A DNA stretch of 64,000 nucleotides from Paenibacillus bovis (GCF_001421015.2 NZ_CP013023.1:2101501-2165500); one strand, 5' to 3'; numbered from the stretch's first letter, positions 17,893 through 27,152 are shown. The notes: a model not told the origin generated them from the sequence alone. A program made the numbers and translations.

Positions 17893-18807
17893 TTAGACGA
17901 TATCGGAGACTTTGCGTGCTTGCATATCCAGCTGCTGAGCGGAAGAAGCAATCGTGGAAAATTCATCAATAGCAATCTGAATTTGCTGTTGGCTCTTCTC
18001 TACATCACTTTGTACGCCGGTAGTTCCATCCGAGATTTTATTGATTTCCTGAGTGATAGAATCTACGCTGTTTTTTACTTCGATAATGGACTTTTCGACC
18101 ATCCCGGATAATTTGCGGACTTCCTTGGCCACAACGTCAAATCCTCGTCCATATTCACCGGCATGAGCCGCTTCGATCGCTGCATTGAGCGCCAGCAGAT
18201 GCGTCTGGGAAGCAATATCGCGAATCGTCTGTACAACTCCCTGGATAGCATGAGCCTGCTGATGCAGATTTTGAAGAGTAGACGTGTTTTCCATTGAAGC
18301 CTGGGCAATCTTGTTGATACTGGACAGCAGATCCTGATTACGCTGAGTACCGGTCTCGGCACGGTGAGTTAGCTCGTCGGCCATACTTTGCATATCCTGT
18401 ACCACATTCGTAATATTGTTCTGGCGTGTCGTAATATTGGCCGCAATCTTGGTAACACCGATTACTTGGGTTCCCGCTTCGTTAAATACAGGCATATAAG
18501 TAGCTTCCAGCCAGAGGGCATTACCATGGGCATCCATGCGTTTGATTTTATCCTGGAAGCTTTTTCCGGAAAACAAGCTTTTCCACATCATTTCATATTC
18601 AGGACTGTTTACAAATTCGGGAAAGCAGAATGATTTGTGACTCATACCCAGCATAGCAGCCGGTGTATATCCCATAGCTCCTGCAAAAATAGGATTTACA
18701 TAAGCGACCTGACGATTTCTGTCAAAACGGATAATAGCCAAATTCTTCTCCAAAGATTTTACTACAAGCGCATCGGTTACCATTTGATCCTGTTGGTTGG
18801 TTGTCAT
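17893..18807 (-). CDS. Soluble PAS-domain methyl-accepting chemotaxis-type transducer
   Basis: A 304-residue protein with a PAS domain (~20-125: [38 protein letters not shown]) followed by the chemoreceptor signalling hairpin. The nearly invariant tip [20 protein letters not shown] is intact. There is no membrane helix, so it would act in the cytoplasm, relaying a ligand or redox signal to CheA/CheW. At this length the signalling coil is short compared with full receptors. GTGGAGG lies 10 nt before the ATG at 18807; an in-frame ATG at 18837 lacks a ribosome site. No other che gene is in view. Confidence 0.85.
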   Translation of the reverse strand: MTTNQQDQMVTDALVVKSLEKNLAIIRFDRNRQVAYVNPIFAGAMGYTPAAMLGMSHKSFCFPEFVNSPEYEMMWKSLFSGKSFQDKIKRMDAHGNALWLEATYMPVFNEAGTQVIGVTKIAANITTRQNNITNVVQDMQSMADELTHRAETGTQRNQDLLSSINKIAQASMENTSTLQNLHQQAHAIQGVVQTIRDIASQTHLLALNAAIEAAHAGEYGRGFDVVAKEVRKLSGMVEKSIIEVKNSVDSITQEINKISDGTTGVQSDVEKSQQQIQIAIDEFSTIASSAQQLDMQARKVSDIV

Positions 18808-19336
18808 AATACTGTATTCCTCCACGTCCAAATTCATTATCGGTAATTTTTTATTTTAGATGTTCGGAATTGATAGTTTATTGAATTACCTGGATACTAC
18901 ATATTATCGTATGGAGAAGCTCAATTGATTAGGTCAAAAGTAGTATAATTATAAAAATATTTTACAAAATTATATTTAACACAAAGTAGTTTTGCCGCTA
19001 ACTATCTTTATCATTCAAAAACGATTACTTTTCTTCAAATAACTCCACACTGATGACAGAAAATGAACGATTTATGCGGCTTATAAAATCACTTTTCTAC
19101 ATGAATTATTGGGAAGGTAAAAAGAATTTAATCTATTGCCAACGTCAGAAGGTAATCTGCCAGTCAGGTTGTTCCGGGGCAAATACATCGGTATACTTAG
19201 AAGTAACATATCCTGTTCACGGGCAGGAGTTGGGGAGAGAATTGTAATGTAATCCGACCTGTAACCATCAAAGACCACTATTATGAATAGGCCAAGAACA
19301 AGTTATGGCAGCATAACCTGTTAGGGAGGTGCAAAG
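18808..19336. other. Divergent intergenic region (529 bp) before HSP90-type operon
   Basis: AT-rich near 18930-19010, with a TATAAT at 18944-18949 that lacks a convincing -35. A small perfect hairpin GTTATG-GCAG-CATAAC (19302-19317) lies just before the GGGAGG site of the next gene and might affect translation. No convincing gene was seen; a 64-codon frame at 19053 has no ribosome site. Confidence 0.5.
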
Positions 19337-19978
19337 GTGAAACGTTTCAAAGACCCTGTTGGAATGCCTTATTCGGTGTATGCGATTCTAAGCGGGGGCG
19401 GTGAAATCATCGTCAAATGTGCTCACTGCCAAGGTCCGGCCAACATTCGTTATCTGCCGGATCAACAGGAAGTGGTGATGCGCTGTTCGCATTGTCTATA
19501 TCAGACCGTCCATCAGCCACGATATGCTTACTCTGCAGCTGCGGTATGTACGCACTGCGAGAGATGGTTCAACCAGCCGCTGCATAACCGGCAGCAGTTT
19601 GGTCAAAAGAAGGTTCATTTTCCATGCCCTTACTGTCATACAATTAATCGTGCAGAAGTTCGCAAGCAGGAGACTGGATACTGGCAGATGCCGGAGATCC
19701 ATCAGGGCAGAGATCCTTATTTTGGCCTGGAGCTGTATTTTATGGATTGTTATCGTGGTCAACCGGTATGGGCGCTCAATCGCGAACACCTGAGTTATCT
19801 GCTGGATTATATCTCTGCAGACCTGCGCGAGAATTCTATGTATTTTCAGATTATTCGTACGGCTTCCCATCCTTTGCCAAAGTATATGAAAGAAGCCAAA
19901 AACCGGGACGGCATCGTCAGACTGCTGCGCAAAATGCAAAACAAACGCAGTCTATCCTCCAGCGGAAAAGAGGGATGA
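19337..19978 (+). CDS. Zinc-ribbon protein, first gene of HSP90-type cluster
   Basis: A 213-residue protein of unknown function. Three CxxC pairs plus one more (CAHC near 30, CSHC near 53, CTHC near 76, CPYC near 100) would build two zinc ribbons in the first half. The C-terminal half (EIHQGRDPYFGLELYF..., KYMKEAKNRDGIVRLLRKM) is alpha-helical and basic at its end. The start is GTG with GGGAGGTG upstream; the next gene begins at the stop codon, so they are translationally coupled. Position at the head of an HSP90/TPR operon suggests a substrate- or partner-binding role. This is inference only. Confidence 0.75.
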   Translation: MKRFKDPVGMPYSVYAILSGGGEIIVKCAHCQGPANIRYLPDQQEVVMRCSHCLYQTVHQPRYAYSAAAVCTHCERWFNQPLHNRQQFGQKKVHFPCPYCHTINRAEVRKQETGYWQMPEIHQGRDPYFGLELYFMDCYRGQPVWALNREHLSYLLDYISADLRENSMYFQIIRTASHPLPKYMKEAKNRDGIVRLLRKMQNKRSLSSSGKEG

Positions 19979-19979
19979 G

Positions 19980-20462
19980 ATGAGCCGATATGAAGATCGG
20001 ATGGCGGATTACAAACGGAGAAGCCGTCCAGACAGCATGACTTTCGCACATCTGCAGGAACTGGTCGCTATACACGGACAGCTGCATAACGAATGGCTCT
20101 ATACCAATGTGGACTACTGGGAAGAAGATCCGCTCCATACGCCTGTCTACTACTTCAGTGAGGAATGGCTATGGGAGCAGGAGGAGCAGGGATTGGCGGT
20201 GCAAAATGACCGCGAAGATCTGCTGCCTGCCGGATTGGCGAATACAGGGATTCAGACATGGCTGGAGCTTGCCACATTCGAAGATATCATCGATGTACTC
20301 AGGCAGGCCAAACAGCCGGTATCACTAACCATGAACGTTATGGCACTGAAGCATTATTATAAATATGATGCGTTTCTGGATTACGATCAGGCCGCAAGCC
20401 GAATCCAAATTATACAGGTACTTCAACAAGTTGCTGAACACAAGCAGTCTGAAGCAATATAA
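19980..20462 (+). CDS. Hypothetical protein in HSP90-type cluster
   Basis: A 160-residue protein that I do not recognise. It is rich in Trp, Tyr and Glu in the middle (YTNVDYWEEDPLH, EEWLWEQEEQG), predicted largely helical, with no signal peptide or membrane helix. It starts one base after the stop of the zinc-ribbon gene, using purine-rich sequence in that gene's end as the ribosome site. A 63-bp gap separates it from the HSP90-type gene. Co-transcription is likely; no function can be assigned. Confidence 0.7.
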   Translation: MSRYEDRMADYKRRSRPDSMTFAHLQELVAIHGQLHNEWLYTNVDYWEEDPLHTPVYYFSEEWLWEQEEQGLAVQNDREDLLPAGLANTGIQTWLELATFEDIIDVLRQAKQPVSLTMNVMALKHYYKYDAFLDYDQAASRIQIIQVLQQVAEHKQSEAI

Positions 20463-20525
20463 TCACAGGCTCCGCATCCGAAAAAAACGATATATTCACA
20501 TTTCAGGTGAGAATGGAGAGTACTT

Positions 20526-22355
20526 ATGAGCAACCCGAATAATTACCGCTTTCAGGTGAACCTGAGCGGCATGATCAATATTTTATCGAATCATTTATAC
20601 AGTAATCCACGGGTGTTCCTGCGTGAAGTAATGCAAAATGCAGTGGACGCCATTACCGCACGAAACCAATTAGAAACAGATTATCAGGGCAAAGTGCATA
20701 TCGAGCTGGCCGGAAGTGGCGCAGGCTCTACACTGATTATCGAAGATAACGGGGTCGGTCTGACCGAAGAGGATATTCATGAATTTCTGGCACAAATCGG
20801 CCAGTCTTCCAAGCGCGGCGAGGCTGCTTTTACCGGCGAGACGACATTTATCGGACGCTTTGGTATTGGTCTGCTGTCCTGCTTTATGGTCAGTGACGAG
20901 ATTGTTATGGTAACCCGCTCGGCCAAAGGTGGTCCGACACTGGAATGGCGCGGACAGCCGGATGGTACATACAGTATCCGTACTCTGGATACCGATCTGT
21001 CGGCAGGAACCAAGGTATATTTGCGCTGCAAGGCAGGTAGTGAGATGTACTACGAACCGCAGGAGCTCGAACGCGGATTGTATTACTATGGAGCACTGCT
21101 GCCTTATCCGATTACGTTCAATAATGGTACATCCAGCAAAGTGGTCAATGATTATCGTCCGGTCTGGATTCAGGACCCGGATCTGGCGCGCAGCAATCGG
21201 GAAGAAGTATTGCAATATGGCGAACGGTTGATGGGCGAGCAGTTCAGGGACTTTATTCCGCTGCGTACTGCTTCCGGGCGTACGGCAGGGATTGCCTATG
21301 TGCTGCCGCATGCAGTCAATCTGAATGCCAAGCGTTCCCATCAGGTCTATCTCAAATATATGCTTGTCTCCGACAAAGCGGAGAATATACTGCCGGACTG
21401 GGCTTTTTTTGTGAAGTGTCTGATCTGGACCGATGAACTGCAGCCTACAGCATCACGGGAACATTTTTATGAAAATGAACGGCTGGAAGAAGTGCGCGAT
21501 GAGCTTGGGGAGGCGATCCGCAGCGAACTGATGCGTATGGCTGATTATGATCCCGACCGGCTGCAGCATATTATCCAGCTGCATGCCCTATCGATGAAAG
21601 CATTGGCAACCGAAGATGCCGAGTTCTACCGGATTGTTCATCGCTGGCTGCCATTCGAGACGACCTATGGACGGCGTACACTCGGTGAGATGCTCAAAGA
21701 GCATGATCATATTCACTTTACGCTGACACTGGACGAGTATCGCCAGATTACCCATGTAGCTTCGGCACAGTCGCTGCTGGTGGTCAATGGTGGATATATC
21801 TATGACGCCGAGCTGATGGCCCTGCTGCCTGATGTAAATGAACAGGTCGTAACCGAGCGTCTGCTGCCGGAAGATGTGTCGATGTCCTTTACCGACCTCA
21901 CACCGCAGGAACGCAAGGATTACTACGAAAAAACCAGACTGGCAGATATGGCGCTGCAGCGGTTCCGCTGTCAGATCCAGTTAAAGCGATTCAAACCGGC
22001 CGAGCTGCCGGCATTATTTACCCTGTCCAAGGAATCTTCGGATCTGCGTTCTCTGGAAGCTGCCAAGGAAGTAAGCACAGATACGCTGTCTTCGATTCTC
22101 GGCTCACTGGGTTCCAGTATGCAGCAGTCTGCTTATTCGACACTGTATCTGAATCTGGACAATCCGGTGGTTAGACGCATTTTCCAGCCGGGCAGTGAAG
22201 AGATGATGCAGGTGGCTGTCGAGATGCTGTATGTGAATGCACTGATGATGGGTCACTATCCGATGAACAAACAGGAGATGGCTGTGCTGAATCAGGGCAT
22301 TCTGCGATTTATCGAATGGGGATTGTCTGCAGGCGGTAGAGGAGACTCGTTGTGA
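20526..22355 (+). CDS. HSP90 family (HtpG-like) GHKL ATPase
   Basis: A 609-residue protein with the HSP90 ATP-binding motifs in order: FLREVMQNAVDA with Glu34/Asn38/Asp41 (normally ELISNxxDA), DNGVGL at 74-79, and GRFGIGLLSCF from residue 110. A middle domain with catalytic-loop-like sequence follows (WTDELQPTASREHFYENERL). Length is near that of HtpG (~625), but the sequence is clearly divergent, and the C-terminal third does not look like standard HtpG. It is probably an ATP-driven chaperone in the cytosol. It lies in an operon with a zinc-ribbon protein upstream and two TPR-like proteins downstream, the first overlapping by 4 bp. Clients are unknown. Confidence 0.87.
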   Translation: MSNPNNYRFQVNLSGMINILSNHLYSNPRVFLREVMQNAVDAITARNQLETDYQGKVHIELAGSGAGSTLIIEDNGVGLTEEDIHEFLAQIGQSSKRGEAAFTGETTFIGRFGIGLLSCFMVSDEIVMVTRSAKGGPTLEWRGQPDGTYSIRTLDTDLSAGTKVYLRCKAGSEMYYEPQELERGLYYYGALLPYPITFNNGTSSKVVNDYRPVWIQDPDLARSNREEVLQYGERLMGEQFRDFIPLRTASGRTAGIAYVLPHAVNLNAKRSHQVYLKYMLVSDKAENILPDWAFFVKCLIWTDELQPTASREHFYENERLEEVRDELGEAIRSELMRMADYDPDRLQHIIQLHALSMKALATEDAEFYRIVHRWLPFETTYGRRTLGEMLKEHDHIHFTLTLDEYRQITHVASAQSLLVVNGGYIYDAELMALLPDVNEQVVTERLLPEDVSMSFTDLTPQERKDYYEKTRLADMALQRFRCQIQLKRFKPAELPALFTLSKESSDLRSLEAAKEVSTDTLSSILGSLGSSMQQSAYSTLYLNLDNPVVRRIFQPGSEEMMQVAVEMLYVNALMMGHYPMNKQEMAVLNQGILRFIEWGLSAGGRGDSL

Positions 22356-23440
22356 GTACACCGATAGATCCGGAGATTCTGGCGCTGTATAGAGAAGCGC
22401 TTGACCTGCCGGACAGTCGGACCAAAGTGGAGCTACTGGAACAAGCTGTACGGATGGCGGATCATCAAGGCCATGTCGAAGCGGGATACATGGTGCGCAG
22501 CGAGCTGGTGGAAGCAGCGATATTCAGCGGCTATCCACGCAAAGCCATGATTCATTATTCATGGATGCTTGGTCAGTATGATCAGAATCCGCAGGCATAC
22601 AATCAGCGTAATCTGCTCTGGTCGTATAAGTGGATACTGGTCAATGCTATTGATTTTCCGGAGATCAGCATGCAGCAGCTGCAGGAACTGATAGAGGATA
22701 TGCGTGTACGTTATCAGGCTGCTGGCTATAGTGACAGGACGTATTACTCCAATCTGTATACTCTATATCTGTACGCCGGAGAGCTGGAGCAAGCACAAAC
22801 TGCCATGGAACAGGTACAGCGGATGCCGCGTGACGAGATGAGTGACTGCTCCGCCTGTGAGCAGGATGAACTGGTGGATCACTACATTATTCTGGGCAGG
22901 TATGAAGAAGCGCTGCAGGCAGCAGAGCCTATTTTACAGGGAAGAATGAGCTGCACTACGGTGCCCCATCAGACGATTGCTTCGCTGCTGTTACCGCTCT
23001 ACCATTTGGGACGTACAGCCGAAGCGGAAGACTACCGCAGTCGCAATTATGCGAATATTGCAGGTAATCGGGATTATTTGCAGTCGATAGGCGCGCATAT
23101 TGGCTATCTTACGCATACCGATCCATTTCTCGGGCTGGATCTGTTCGAACGTCATGCAGATTGGTTGATCGATCATGAGAGTATATGGGAGGTCATGATG
23201 TTCACAATGTATGCAGCCGGGCTGCTGCGGCGGTTAAGCAAGGAGAAGGATGTGCATTATCAAATCCGTCTGCCTGCGGAATACGGCTATACCGGCGATA
23301 AGGCAGATATAGGTGCGCTGGCTGATTATGTGCTGGCTCAGGCGCTGGATATCGCAGCTCAATTTGATAAGCGAAATGGCAACTCGTATTATACTGGCAG
23401 GATTCATCACTATATCAGGGAAACGGAGGAGTATAATTAA
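22352..23440 (+). CDS. TPR-like helical-repeat protein, paralogue 1
   Basis: A 362-residue protein built of helix-turn-helix repeats of TPR style. The GTG start overlaps the stop codon of the HSP90-type gene (GTGA) and has AGAGGAGA upstream, so translation is coupled. Conserved phrases shared with the next gene are FSGYPRKA near residue 50, LLWSYKWI near 88, FPEI, DRTYY and MSDCSACEQ near 165. TPR proteins are common HSP90 co-chaperones in eukaryotes, but the EEVD-binding clamp residues cannot be asserted here. Function is unknown; partnership with the HSP90-type protein is inferred from the operon. Confidence 0.78.
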   Translation: MSTPIDPEILALYREALDLPDSRTKVELLEQAVRMADHQGHVEAGYMVRSELVEAAIFSGYPRKAMIHYSWMLGQYDQNPQAYNQRNLLWSYKWILVNAIDFPEISMQQLQELIEDMRVRYQAAGYSDRTYYSNLYTLYLYAGELEQAQTAMEQVQRMPRDEMSDCSACEQDELVDHYIILGRYEEALQAAEPILQGRMSCTTVPHQTIASLLLPLYHLGRTAEAEDYRSRNYANIAGNRDYLQSIGAHIGYLTHTDPFLGLDLFERHADWLIDHESIWEVMMFTMYAAGLLRRLSKEKDVHYQIRLPAEYGYTGDKADIGALADYVLAQALDIAAQFDKRNGNSYYTGRIHHYIRETEEYN

Positions 23441-23442
23441 TT

Positions 23443-24504
23443 ATGAATACAGAACGGGGTTATGAAGAATTACTGGACGAAGCGTATCAACTGCCCAATG
23501 GACATGCCAAGCTGGAGCTGCTGGAAGAAGCAGCCCGGATTGCCGACAGTCTCGGCGAAGTAGACGCCGGCTATGAAATTCGCGGAGAGATTGTCGAGAC
23601 AGCGACATTCAGCGGGTATCCGCGCAAAGCGCTTGTCGCTTTTTCCTGGCAGCTGGGACAGTATGACAAGAATCCAGAGGAGTACTATGACTACCCGCTG
23701 CTCTGGTCATATAAATGGATCGTAGATAATCTGCTCTGTTTTCCGGAGATTGAGCGGGCACAGATTGATAATCTGCTGGAAGATATGCGTCGCCGGTATC
23801 AGGAGCACGGTTATAATGACCGGACCTACTGGTATTACCGGTTTACACTGGCTCTGCAGTCCGGTGAACTGGACGAAGCCGGACAGTTTCTGCAGCAGCT
23901 GAGACCTATGGAACGCGATGGCATGAGCGATTGCGAAGCCTGCGAGCAGAATGAATTTGTCGAATACTATATGCGTCTGGGTGATGATGAACAACTTCTG
24001 GATGCGGCGCAGCCTATTTTGGCCAAGAAAATGACATGTGCCGAGATTCCTCATCTGACGATCTCCAAAGTATTACTGCCTCTGCACCGTCAGGGACGAC
24101 AGCAGGAAGCAGACAAATACCAGAAGCAGGGTTATCGTCTGATCAAGGACAATCATGACTTTTTGCGCTGCGTGGGTGAGCAGATCGGATACCTGACCGT
24201 GACAGATCCATTCAAGGGACTGGAGCTTTTTGAAAAGCATATTTCCTGGACAGCCGAGCACGAAGATCCGCTCGACAATATGCTGTTTCATGGTTATGCA
24301 GCAGCGTTATTCCGGCGTCTGGCTGAGGAGCAGGTGAACTTCAATGTGAAACTTCCATCCTTTTACCCGTACCCAGAGCATGCGACAGACGTGAGCAGAC
24401 TGGCTGCCCAGTACAGTGAGATGGCGCTGGAAACTGCACGCAAGCTGGATAAGCGTAATCACAACCAGTATTACGTTACGTATATCCAGGCACTGCCACG
24501 CTAA
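23443..24504 (+). CDS. TPR-like helical-repeat protein, paralogue 2
   Basis: A 353-residue protein homologous along its whole length to the preceding gene product: FSGYPRKA, LLWSYKWI, FPEI, NDRTYW and MSDCEACEQNE all recur at similar positions, so the pair arose by tandem duplication. It starts two bases after the previous stop, with GGAGGAG upstream. It keeps the CxxC motif near residue 165. It is the last gene of the operon, and a strong terminator follows. No signal peptide. Function is unknown; a role as an adaptor with the HSP90-type protein is inferred. Confidence 0.78.
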   Translation: MNTERGYEELLDEAYQLPNGHAKLELLEEAARIADSLGEVDAGYEIRGEIVETATFSGYPRKALVAFSWQLGQYDKNPEEYYDYPLLWSYKWIVDNLLCFPEIERAQIDNLLEDMRRRYQEHGYNDRTYWYYRFTLALQSGELDEAGQFLQQLRPMERDGMSDCEACEQNEFVEYYMRLGDDEQLLDAAQPILAKKMTCAEIPHLTISKVLLPLHRQGRQQEADKYQKQGYRLIKDNHDFLRCVGEQIGYLTVTDPFKGLELFEKHISWTAEHEDPLDNMLFHGYAAALFRRLAEEQVNFNVKLPSFYPYPEHATDVSRLAAQYSEMALETARKLDKRNHNQYYVTYIQALPR

Positions 24505-24560
24505 ATACAACTGAGATATAAAAGTTTGGATTGGCGTAGCAGGACAGCATGATTATGCAG

Positions 24561-24588
24561 AAAAGGGCGCTCTGACGAGCGCCTTTTT
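24561..24588 (+). terminator. Terminator of HSP90/TPR operon
   Basis: GGCGCTC (24566-24572), loop TGAC, GAGCGCC (24577-24583), then TTTTT; A residues flank the 5' side. Confidence 0.9.
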
Positions 24589-24667
24589 ATATGATAAGAC
24601 TGCTGTGATTGCAGTTATATTCTTCAGAAATGTAATTGATCCCTTATTCAGAAAGGAAGTATCCGCG

Positions 24668-25732
24668 ATGCTGACGATTACCCGGCAATTGATCATGGAG
24701 ATGGAACAGAATACGCGCAGGGAATCGGTATGGTATGAGACCATGCTACATATGATTATCAAGTACGGCAATATCGAGGATGCCCATGCGCTGTATCAGT
24801 GCTTTATTGCGCATCCCAAAGATTGGGATTATATCATGCTGCTGGAGGGTGTATGCAAGCTGGGTGATCGGGAGCTGGGGCTGGCATTGTATCAATGGGC
24901 TTTTACAGAAGGGCGGCTGCGTGATGAACTTTCGGAAGATATACTGACTGCCTGTGGTTATCTCGGTGTACAGGAGGCAGTGAGCAGCCTGCTTCATTAT
25001 GCGCTCGACAGTAAGAGCTGGGATTTGCAAAATGGAGCCTGTCTTGGATTACTGCAGCTGCAGCTTGATGATAAAGAAGCAGCTATACTGCGAAAAGCAA
25101 TCGAATCGACAATGGGACAGTCTCTATTTAATGAGTTTTTGCCTGCCCTGTCCAGCCAGGTGGCAGATGCAACGTTGATTCCGAAGTTATATCACTGGGG
25201 AGAACAGCAAGCTTCTATCGACTGTAATGCAGGATTGGTACTGGGTATTGCCTTATATGGTCCAGCGTATCACGAATGGGTACGCCGGATATTATGGAGC
25301 CCTTACTGGGAAGCTCATGATACAGGTACCGGAACCTGTGTGTGGATGTATAGAGCGATGAATCATGTGGGATTGACGTTTGCAGATCTGATCGATGATG
25401 TACGGCACACGCTGACGGATACGGAAGATCGGCAGCGGATGGAGTATCAGCTGGATGTACTGCACCAGATGGTATGCGAGAAGCTGCGATATCGGGGGTT
25501 ATCCCTGTCTGTGCTGCAGCCTAATCAGGAGACGGTAGAAGAGATTTATCATGCTCTTTATCACTGGAGTACCCCTGACTATGATGATTCGATCATTGGG
25601 CTGATTATCAAGCGGCTTGGCATGGATTATCGCGAACTACAGAATTTTTATAATCTTCGGACACGTCTGGAGATGCGAATAGCTCATGATATGGAGACTG
25701 CCTATTTATGGTCACAATATAAGCAGGCATAA
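24668..25732 (+). CDS. Hypothetical helical-repeat-like protein
   Basis: A 354-residue protein that I do not recognise. It is almost all alpha-helical, with alternating helices suggestive of HEAT/PPR-like repeats in the first 150 residues (NIEDAHALYQCF, CKLGDRELGLALYQWAF, CGYLGVQEAVSSLLHYAL). No membrane segment or enzyme motif is seen. AGAAAGGAAG fits the ATG at 24668; an in-frame upstream start at 24605 lacks a ribosome site. It stands beyond the terminator of the HSP90-type operon but on the same strand. Its style is close to the TPR-like neighbours, so it may belong to the same system. Confidence 0.65.
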   Translation: MLTITRQLIMEMEQNTRRESVWYETMLHMIIKYGNIEDAHALYQCFIAHPKDWDYIMLLEGVCKLGDRELGLALYQWAFTEGRLRDELSEDILTACGYLGVQEAVSSLLHYALDSKSWDLQNGACLGLLQLQLDDKEAAILRKAIESTMGQSLFNEFLPALSSQVADATLIPKLYHWGEQQASIDCNAGLVLGIALYGPAYHEWVRRILWSPYWEAHDTGTGTCVWMYRAMNHVGLTFADLIDDVRHTLTDTEDRQRMEYQLDVLHQMVCEKLRYRGLSLSVLQPNQETVEEIYHALYHWSTPDYDDSIIGLIIKRLGMDYRELQNFYNLRTRLEMRIAHDMETAYLWSQYKQA

Positions 25733-25787
25733 TTAGGATCAGCTGATATTGAACTATAGCTCCCCTGGTTTAGATGTCCGTTTCTGT

Positions 25788-25823
25788 AAAAAAGCTGTCC
25801 CTGCGTATAGCGGACAGCTTTTT
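25788..25823 (+). terminator. Terminator after helical-repeat gene
   Basis: AAAAAGCTGTCC (ending 25800) pairs with GGACAGCTTTTT (25812-25823) around an 11-nt loop. Confidence 0.88.
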
Positions 25824-25900
25824 GTTATGTGCTATAATTTGGTAAAGTTGTATTCAGAACATTCACAGTCTTCATAAATCCCAAGCGAGGAGTGCTGTAC

Positions 25901-26377
25901 ATGAATTCACTCAGCCACAGACTACAGGAACTGGTTATCTACTTTCAGGGTAAATTGAATGATATTCCACCCGATCAATTCAGTGCCAAGCCGCATGTTG
26001 GCCAGTGGTCACAAAAGGAAATACTGGGACATCTTTGTGACTCGGCTTCGCATAATTATATCCGGTTTGTCAGTATCGCATTGTCGGAAGAACCCGTCCG
26101 ATTAATGGATTATGATCAGGATCGCTGGGTAGAGCTGAATGATTATCAGAACAGTTATGACCAGCAGGATATCATTCTGCTCTGGATGACGCGCAATCTG
26201 CAGATTGCTACACTGCTGAACCAGATTCCTGCTGAAGATTATGAGAAGACATGTATTACCCGCAGCGGACAGGAGATGACACTGCAGTGGCTGGCAATGG
26301 ATTATATCGCTCATACAATCCATCATTTTCGGCAGATGCTGGGAAGTGAACATCTGCAGGAGATTTTGCCGGAATAA
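25901..26377 (+). CDS. DinB family protein
   Basis: A 158-residue four-helix-bundle protein of the DinB/YfiT type. HVGQWSQKEILGHLCDSASHN near residues 33-53 provides the first metal-site His, and YIAHTIHHFRQM near 135-146 the remaining His residues. Some members are bacillithiol- or mycothiol-dependent transferases; for this one no substrate is known. ATG at 25901 follows GCGAGGAG; an upstream in-frame GTG overlaps that site. Single gene, own promoter likely. Confidence 0.85.
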   Translation: MNSLSHRLQELVIYFQGKLNDIPPDQFSAKPHVGQWSQKEILGHLCDSASHNYIRFVSIALSEEPVRLMDYDQDRWVELNDYQNSYDQQDIILLWMTRNLQIATLLNQIPAEDYEKTCITRSGQEMTLQWLAMDYIAHTIHHFRQMLGSEHLQEILPE

Positions 26378-26414
26378 AAAAAAGATATCCCGCGTACTGC
26401 TACGCAGGATATCT
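26376..26414. terminator. Terminator shared by DinB gene and minus-strand gene
   Basis: AGATATCC (26383-26390) pairs with GGATATCT (26407-26414), extended by GCGTA/TACGC around a CTGC loop. A run of seven T residues follows on the minus strand, so it mainly serves the convergent minus-strand gene. Confidence 0.8.
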
Positions 26415-26476
26415 GTTAGGAACGCTCAAGATGTGGAGCCCGATATAGAATAAATCGTATCATCCCGACACTGGAT

Positions 26477-27031
26477 TCACGCCTCAGGCTTTTCTTCTGG
26501 GCTGCGTTTTTCGCCGGCTACCCGCCAGCGCGAAGCGTATTTTTCCAGACGGGGGTGCAGCTGCCGCGGCCGCTCTGTCAGTACGAGACTGATTTTGACG
26601 ATCCATTCTTCAAAGGTGGAGAACGAAGCGAACAGATTGGCCATAGCCGGTGTCATCAGGAGAAAGTAGGGAGACGCATAATGATCGGTCAGCGTACGCA
26701 GGGCGGCTTCGATCGGTGTATACTTTTTGCGCTTGCCTTCCCAGTTCTCGATAATGATATCCTTGCGCCCGATATCGCGCTTCCATTCATGCAGCCGGTC
26801 TTCACGCTTGTAAAAAGGAGAAACAGGTGCTTTGGACATACGTTTGACCGTCTGCTCATGTAGTGGATACAGGACGAGCCGGTCAAAATGCATCTGCTCG
26901 GCAATTGTTGCTGCCTGTTCCAGTTGTTCATCTGTTGTGTTCTCGAACGAATCGTAATAGATCAGCGTACCTCTGAACTTGTCGACAGGTGGTTCGTATC
27001 CATAAGGGACTTGTTGGGTATTGTGCGGCAT
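26477..27031 (-). CDS. Conserved-looking hypothetical protein (possible nucleotidyltransferase-like fold)
   Basis: A 184-residue cytosolic protein I cannot name. It begins with a beta-strand-like stretch (FRGTLIYYDSFENT), then FDRLVLYPLHEQTVKRM and PFYKREDRLHEWKRDI. The order strand, LVLYPLH, and a later FLLMTPAMANLFASF...ISLVLTERPR faintly recalls NadD/CoaD-type nucleotidylyltransferases, but the HxGH motif is absent. AGGAGG lies 8 nt before the ATG at 27031; an in-frame ATG at 27064 lacks a site. It is upstream of no other minus-strand gene. Confidence 0.65.
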   Translation of the reverse strand: MPHNTQQVPYGYEPPVDKFRGTLIYYDSFENTTDEQLEQAATIAEQMHFDRLVLYPLHEQTVKRMSKAPVSPFYKREDRLHEWKRDIGRKDIIIENWEGKRKKYTPIEAALRTLTDHYASPYFLLMTPAMANLFASFSTFEEWIVKISLVLTERPRQLHPRLEKYASRWRVAGEKRSPEEKPEA

Positions 27032-27152
27032 CCTGAGTTCCTCCTGTACATATAGGTTATGCATAATATTACCCTATTTACAGGGAAGTATGTGGACATT
27101 GTATCAGTATGCATTTATCTGGAAATACTACTCGGTTTATCCCTATAGCAGG

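Noticed and set aside
19053..19247. 64-codon frame upstream of the HSP90-type cluster
   Set aside because: No Shine-Dalgarno site and no resemblance to a known protein.
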